18,086 nt of DNA from CBDUWP01 sp965370955 (GTDB lineage: Bacteria > Planctomycetota > Phycisphaerae > Sedimentisphaerales > Anaerobacaceae), in NCBI GenBank assembly GCA_965370955.1, contig CBDUWP010000024.1, positions 1 through 18,086 of the forward strand. The letters run 5' to 3'. Positions 14,630-18,086 of this stretch are shown here, in pieces. A program made the position numbers and the translations under genes. The notes below the pieces were generated by a model. That model searched no databases, was not told the origin of the DNA, and saw nothing but the letters and a program-made list of their open reading frames with translations. Positions within the stretch are counted from its first letter, which is position 1, and each line of letters begins with the position of its first letter.

Positions 14630-15916
14630 ATGAGAACAATAAATAAAGCAAAAGCGTTTGATTTATCAATGGCAGCGCCGCCATCGAAGGCTCATAGTTT
14701 GCGAGCTATAATCATTGCCTCGCTGGCTGACGGCAAGACCACGATAAAGAATGTTCTTCTAGCACAGGATCAGCTAAACGTCATAAACTGCCTTCGTTCG
14801 CTCGGCATCGAAATTGACGTAGCAGATGGCGTAACAGGAAGCAATGTAACAGTTTATGGCTGCAATGGCAAAATTTCGCCACCTGCCGATACTACTATCG
14901 ATGTTGGCGAATCAGGTGTCGGAAAAAACTTCCTGACATCACTGGCCTGTTTGTCTGATAAACCTGTAACAATAACGGGCTCGGCTCGCATCCAGCAGCG
15001 GCCTATTGGCGAGTTGGTTTCGGCTTTAGGGCAATTGGGCTGTTCGATTGATTTCCTTGAAAATGACGGCTTTTTGCCGATTTTGGTTCATGGCGGTGGT
15101 ATAGCCGGCGGCTCTGGGAGCTTGAGAGGCTCTATCAGTTCGCAATATTTTAGCTCATTGGCGATTTCTGTACCCTATGCCAAAAGCGATACGATAATCA
15201 ATTGTACAGACGATATGACGGAAAAACCCTATATCGATATCACTCTGGATATGATGCGTAAATTCGGCGCAACCGCCGACAACAACAATTACAACCAAAT
15301 AACCGTCAAATCCGGCCTGCGATACCAGCCTCAAACATTGCAGATAGAGGGCGATTACAGCAGTTGCTCATTTTTCTTTTTAGCTGCTGCGATTTGCCGG
15401 TCGCGAATTTCGATAACAGGCTTAAACCCCGCCACAAGTCAAGGCGATAAGGGTTTCCTCGATTTATTAGAGCAGATGGGTTGCGATGTCGCGATAGCTG
15501 ATGACCGCATCACCTTGCTAGGCAAGCCTTTGCAAGCAGTAACAGTCAACATGAGTAACATTCCCGATTTATTGCCTCCTGCTGCGATTGCCGCTGCATT
15601 TGCTGCAGGCACGAGCCGTTTCACGCACATTGGCCATTTGCGTCACAAGGAATGTGACCGCTTAGCCGTCACAGCTGAATTGCTCAACAAAATGGGCATT
15701 GAAGCTATTTGCGATGATACATCGCTATCGATAATCGGCTCAAAAAGCGGCAAAACTGCCCATGGCGGCACAATAGACCCACATAACGACCACCGTCAAG
15801 CGATGAGTTTTGCCGTAGCAGGCTTGGTCACTGGCGGCCAAACAATCCAAAATAACGACTGTGTCGCGAAATCCTTCCCTGATTTTTGGGAAAAGTTTGA
15901 AATTTTCCGAAAATAA
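14630..15916 (+). CDS. aroA: 3-phosphoshikimate 1-carboxyvinyltransferase (EPSP synthase), divergent
   Basis: 428 residues, normal length. EPSP synthase transfers enolpyruvyl from PEP to shikimate-3-phosphate. Conserved by comparison with E. coli: Lys20 and Arg25 in SKAHSLR, Arg124 in RIQQRPIG, SSQ at 170-172, Tyr201 in KPYIDIT, the catalytic Asp313, Lys340/Glu341/Arg344 in RHKECDRL, Arg389 in NDHRQAM, and Lys414 in KSFPDFW. Not conserved: the PEP/glyphosate loop GNAGTAMRPL is here GESGVGKNFL (93-102), losing the Thr97 and Arg100 equivalents, and the Ser after Lys22 is Ala21. The start at 14630 fits the family N-terminus and the promoter. aroC follows after 60 bp, so the two form an operon. 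Most likely a true EPSP synthase of an unusual subclass; a paralogue acting on another substrate is the alternative. Confidence 0.88.
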   Translation: MRTINKAKAFDLSMAAPPSKAHSLRAIIIASLADGKTTIKNVLLAQDQLNVINCLRSLGIEIDVADGVTGSNVTVYGCNGKISPPADTTIDVGESGVGKNFLTSLACLSDKPVTITGSARIQQRPIGELVSALGQLGCSIDFLENDGFLPILVHGGGIAGGSGSLRGSISSQYFSSLAISVPYAKSDTIINCTDDMTEKPYIDITLDMMRKFGATADNNNYNQITVKSGLRYQPQTLQIEGDYSSCSFFFLAAAICRSRISITGLNPATSQGDKGFLDLLEQMGCDVAIADDRITLLGKPLQAVTVNMSNIPDLLPPAAIAAAFAAGTSRFTHIGHLRHKECDRLAVTAELLNKMGIEAICDDTSLSIIGSKSGKTAHGGTIDPHNDHRQAMSFAVAGLVTGGQTIQNNDCVAKSFPDFWEKFEIFRK

Positions 15917-15976
15917 TGTACCATGTCAAGGTTTGCATAAATCAAATAGTTCGTTTATTAAGGAGATTATACAAAA

Positions 15977-17308
15977 ATGATTGGTTGCCACTTTGGAAAA
16001 ATGTTTCAGGTCACAGTTGCAGGCGGCTCATACCAAGACGGTTTGACAGCTGTTTTGCAGGGTCATCCACCTTCAATGATTTTAACTGAGCAGGAGATAT
16101 ACGGCGATTTACTTCTTCGTAAACCCGGCAGCGACGAGCTGTCGAGCCCTCGCAAAGAGCCTGATTTGCCCATTATTTATACAGGCTTAAATTCAGCCGA
16201 CACGATAGAGAATGCCGGCAATTGGAATCACACCAACGGTACGCCCCTGACGATTTTGATTCCTAATCTCGATCGCCATTTTATTCATATCAAGCAATAT
16301 CAAGACACAAATCGCACACCTCGTCCGGGCCATGCCTCTTTTGCTTCGTTTGCAAAGTACGGCAAAGACGACGACGCTATCGGAGCAGGATTTTTTAGCG
16401 GCCGATATACTGCAACAATCGTGGCAGCTGGCTACGTTGCTAAAAAAATATTGAAAAGCTTCGGCATTGAAGTCTTTTCTTATGTCGACGAATTAGCAGG
16501 AATCAAATGCGACCCTGTCACAGATTATGCGAAAGCTTTTGCTTACACCGAAAATTACAAAAAAATGCGATGTGACTACGATCCGTTTTATCAAGAAATT
16601 TATGTCAATGGCCGTGTCAATCCGGAAATGCGATTTTTAGAGAAAGCTACAATTTTCGCTGAAATAGAAAAAGAGATTGAGCCGATTCGAGCCAAAGCAC
16701 CAAAGATGAACGCAAAACAAATAGAAGATAAATACGGCGTCCATCACATCTTGAATTGTCCCGATATTAAAGCTGCCAATGCAATGGTCGAAGCCTCTAA
16801 CAAAATAGCTGCGACCGGTGATTCATGCGGCGGTACAGTTGAAGTCATTGTCACTGGCGTACCAGCTGGTCTTGGTGAGCCCGTTTTCAATAAGTTAGAT
16901 GCAGAGCTTGGCAAAATGCTCGGCATCGGAGCAGTCAAGGGCGTTGAAGTTGGTGCAGGCTTCGCTGTTAAGGATATGACCGGCATAGAGTCCAATGATC
17001 AAATGCACTCGGAAGATAACAAGGTTGTTTTCGACAGCAATAATGCAGGCGGTATCACAGGCGGACTTTCCTCAGGCCAGACTATCAAAGCCAGAGTGGC
17101 CGTCAAGCCGACCCCAACCATTGACAAGCCACAGCATACAATTGACAAATACACATTAGCCAACACTGATCTTGAAGCAATAACCAGACGTGACGCTACG
17201 ATTGTTGGCAGAATTTGGCCTGTTGCCGAAAACTATACAGCTATGGTAATCCTCGACAATTTGATGGTGCATTTAGGTTATCAAGCTGTTAAGTCAAAAT
17301 TTGAATAA
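15977..17308 (+). CDS. aroC: Chorismate synthase, divergent and long
   Basis: 443 residues against the usual 350-390. Chorismate synthase removes phosphate from EPSP using reduced FMN. Well conserved: RPGHA (116-120), SCGGTVEVIVTGVPAGLGEPVFNKLDA (283-309), AVKGVEVGAGF (319-329) and NAGGITGGLSSGQ (356-368). Altered: the signature GESHG is GGSYQ (16-20), so the conserved His is absent; the GGGRSSARET loop is GAGFFSGRYT (136-145); and the C-terminal RHDP is RRDA (404-407). About 75 additional residues (182-257, charged, likely helical) are inserted in the middle. A ribosome site AGGAG lies 11 nt before the ATG. It is cotranscribed with aroA and followed by a terminator. Whether it uses FMN in the standard way is uncertain, as the altered residues include ones that contact substrate or flavin in solved structures. 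Confidence 0.88.
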   Translation: MIGCHFGKMFQVTVAGGSYQDGLTAVLQGHPPSMILTEQEIYGDLLLRKPGSDELSSPRKEPDLPIIYTGLNSADTIENAGNWNHTNGTPLTILIPNLDRHFIHIKQYQDTNRTPRPGHASFASFAKYGKDDDAIGAGFFSGRYTATIVAAGYVAKKILKSFGIEVFSYVDELAGIKCDPVTDYAKAFAYTENYKKMRCDYDPFYQEIYVNGRVNPEMRFLEKATIFAEIEKEIEPIRAKAPKMNAKQIEDKYGVHHILNCPDIKAANAMVEASNKIAATGDSCGGTVEVIVTGVPAGLGEPVFNKLDAELGKMLGIGAVKGVEVGAGFAVKDMTGIESNDQMHSEDNKVVFDSNNAGGITGGLSSGQTIKARVAVKPTPTIDKPQHTIDKYTLANTDLEAITRRDATIVGRIWPVAENYTAMVILDNLMVHLGYQAVKSKFE

Positions 17309-17344
17309 CAATATTTAAATATTTAAAAATTTAAATGACATTAC

Positions 17345-17380
17345 AAAAAAAGCCCCGAACAATTGTTTAGGGCTTTTTTT
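17345..17380. terminator. Bidirectional terminator between aroC and the surface-protein gene
   Basis: AGCCC (17351-17355) pairs with GGGCT (17370-17374), flanked by A-run and T-run that extend the stem and give U-tracts on both strands; the loop contains the palindrome AACAATTGTT. It lies 36 bp after aroC and 20 bp after the convergent gene's stop. Confidence 0.88.
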
Positions 17381-17399
17381 TGTTTCACATTTTCACGTT

Positions 17400-18086
17400 T
17401 TAGAACGGCGTATAAATATACACAGACCCTGAGCAAGCCTTAGTTGGATCACCCGGCAATGTTTGACCATCCCAAACGCAGACCATCCAATCAGCACTCC
17501 AACCAACAGCTCCATATCTAATATATACTCTATAGGTAATTGAAGTACCTGAACCTGTTACATATCCAGCACCGGAAGAGCCGCTAAAATCAGACGGCAC
17601 CCAACCACTATGGAAATTATTGCTGTCGAGGCAATAGAATTGATATAGCACAATTTCCGTTGCGTCAGTCGCCGTAGCCGAAATAGTCATTTCATGATAC
17701 CAGCCTACTGCATCATGTCCTTCACTCCATGAGGTGAAATAAGGCACAGGTGATGGCGGATCGTGATCGATCACAGTGCTGGTATTCGTACTAGAAGGAA
17801 TTGACCAAGCAGTTTCATTTCCTTTAGCGTCTTTTGCTTTGACCCTATAGGTATAGGCCGTGTTTGGATCAAGACCATCGTCAGAATAATTCGGGCTTAT
17901 TTGCCATCCGCTGTCTGTCGCTCCAGCATTTCCGGATGTTTCGTCAAATAGATATTGCACACCGCCAGAAGCATCAGTTGCCGTGGTAGCAGTCATATCG
18001 ATTTGGCTTGGTGATATTGCCGCAGGCGCCATTTGCCATGTCATAGGACTTGGACTTGGCGGCAAAATGTCTACCGGCCCGCCGCT
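17400..18086 (-). CDS. Surface/secreted protein with fibronectin-III-like repeats (C-terminal part)
   Basis: The frame is open from the right edge to a TAA at 17400-17402, so 228 C-terminal residues of a longer protein are seen; internal TTG or ATG codons near the edge need not be starts. A Pro-rich junction (PPSPSPMTW) leads into a repeat with MTATTATDASGGVQYLF and LDPNTAYTYRVKAKDAKGNET, a typical fibronectin type III ending. A second similar unit starts at DHDPPSPVPYF with ISATATDATEIVLYQFYC. The same pattern of MxWxxxPxAxSxxxIxMTATTATDxSG occurs, as far as I recall, in large planctomycete surface proteins. The last unit differs and may be a cap. It has no anchor or sorting signal at the C-terminus (ends VYIYTPF), so no PEP-CTERM substrate is shown here. 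Confidence 0.75.
   Translation of the reverse strand, partial: SGGPVDILPPSPSPMTWQMAPAAISPSQIDMTATTATDASGGVQYLFDETSGNAGATDSGWQISPNYSDDGLDPNTAYTYRVKAKDAKGNETAWSIPSSTNTSTVIDHDPPSPVPYFTSWSEGHDAVGWYHEMTISATATDATEIVLYQFYCLDSNNFHSGWVPSDFSGSSGAGYVTGSGTSITYRVYIRYGAVGWSADWMVCVWDGQTLPGDPTKACSGSVYIYTPF

Overview
The window looks like chromosomal DNA of a low-to-moderate G+C anaerobic bacterium. The best guess is a planctomycete of the Phycisphaerae type. The supports are a pyruvate:ferredoxin oxidoreductase, an exosortase next to an outer-membrane polysaccharide exporter, a secreted subtilase-like protein ending in a dockerin, and a surface protein built of fibronectin-III-like repeats. The taxonomic call is inference; there is no rRNA gene here.

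Layout. 1-2128 (minus): a Wza/GumB-type export lipoprotein followed by the N-terminal third of an exosortase that runs off the left edge; this is an exopolysaccharide / protein-sorting locus. 2129-2604 is non-coding and ends in a terminator belonging to the next gene. 2605-6225 (minus): a single-chain pyruvate:ferredoxin oxidoreductase with an unusual cysteine-rich tail. 6482-10006 (minus): an operon pyrR-pyrB-pyrC-yacP, transcribed from a good sigma-70 promoter in front of pyrR. PyrR senses pyrimidine nucleotides, PyrB and PyrC carry out steps 2 and 3 of de novo UMP synthesis, and the last gene is a NYN-domain nuclease. Two of the junctions in this operon contain tandem duplications that repeat ribosome-binding sites and start codons. 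10108-10878 (minus): a PilZ-domain (c-di-GMP receptor) protein. 11065-12792 (plus): the dockerin subtilase homologue, which lacks the catalytic Asp. 12793-13423 holds little except a possible 59-residue small protein and a bidirectional terminator. 13424-14467 (minus): asnA, ammonia-dependent asparagine synthetase. 14630-17308 (plus): aroA-aroC, the last two steps to chorismate, both with altered active-site motifs. A bidirectional terminator separates aroC from a convergent, right-truncated surface protein (17400-18086, minus).

The most noteworthy items are: (i) the 80-bp tandem duplication at pyrC/yacP that reproduces a 13-nt stop/start overlap twice and creates a 30-codon relay ORF; (ii) a repeat array with mini-ORFs between pyrB and pyrC; (iii) a promoter motif shared by the subtilase and aroA that would give almost leaderless mRNAs; (iv) the jointly divergent AroA/AroC pair; (v) the seven-cysteine tail on the oxidoreductase. 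No CRISPR array, insertion sequence, tRNA or rRNA was seen.
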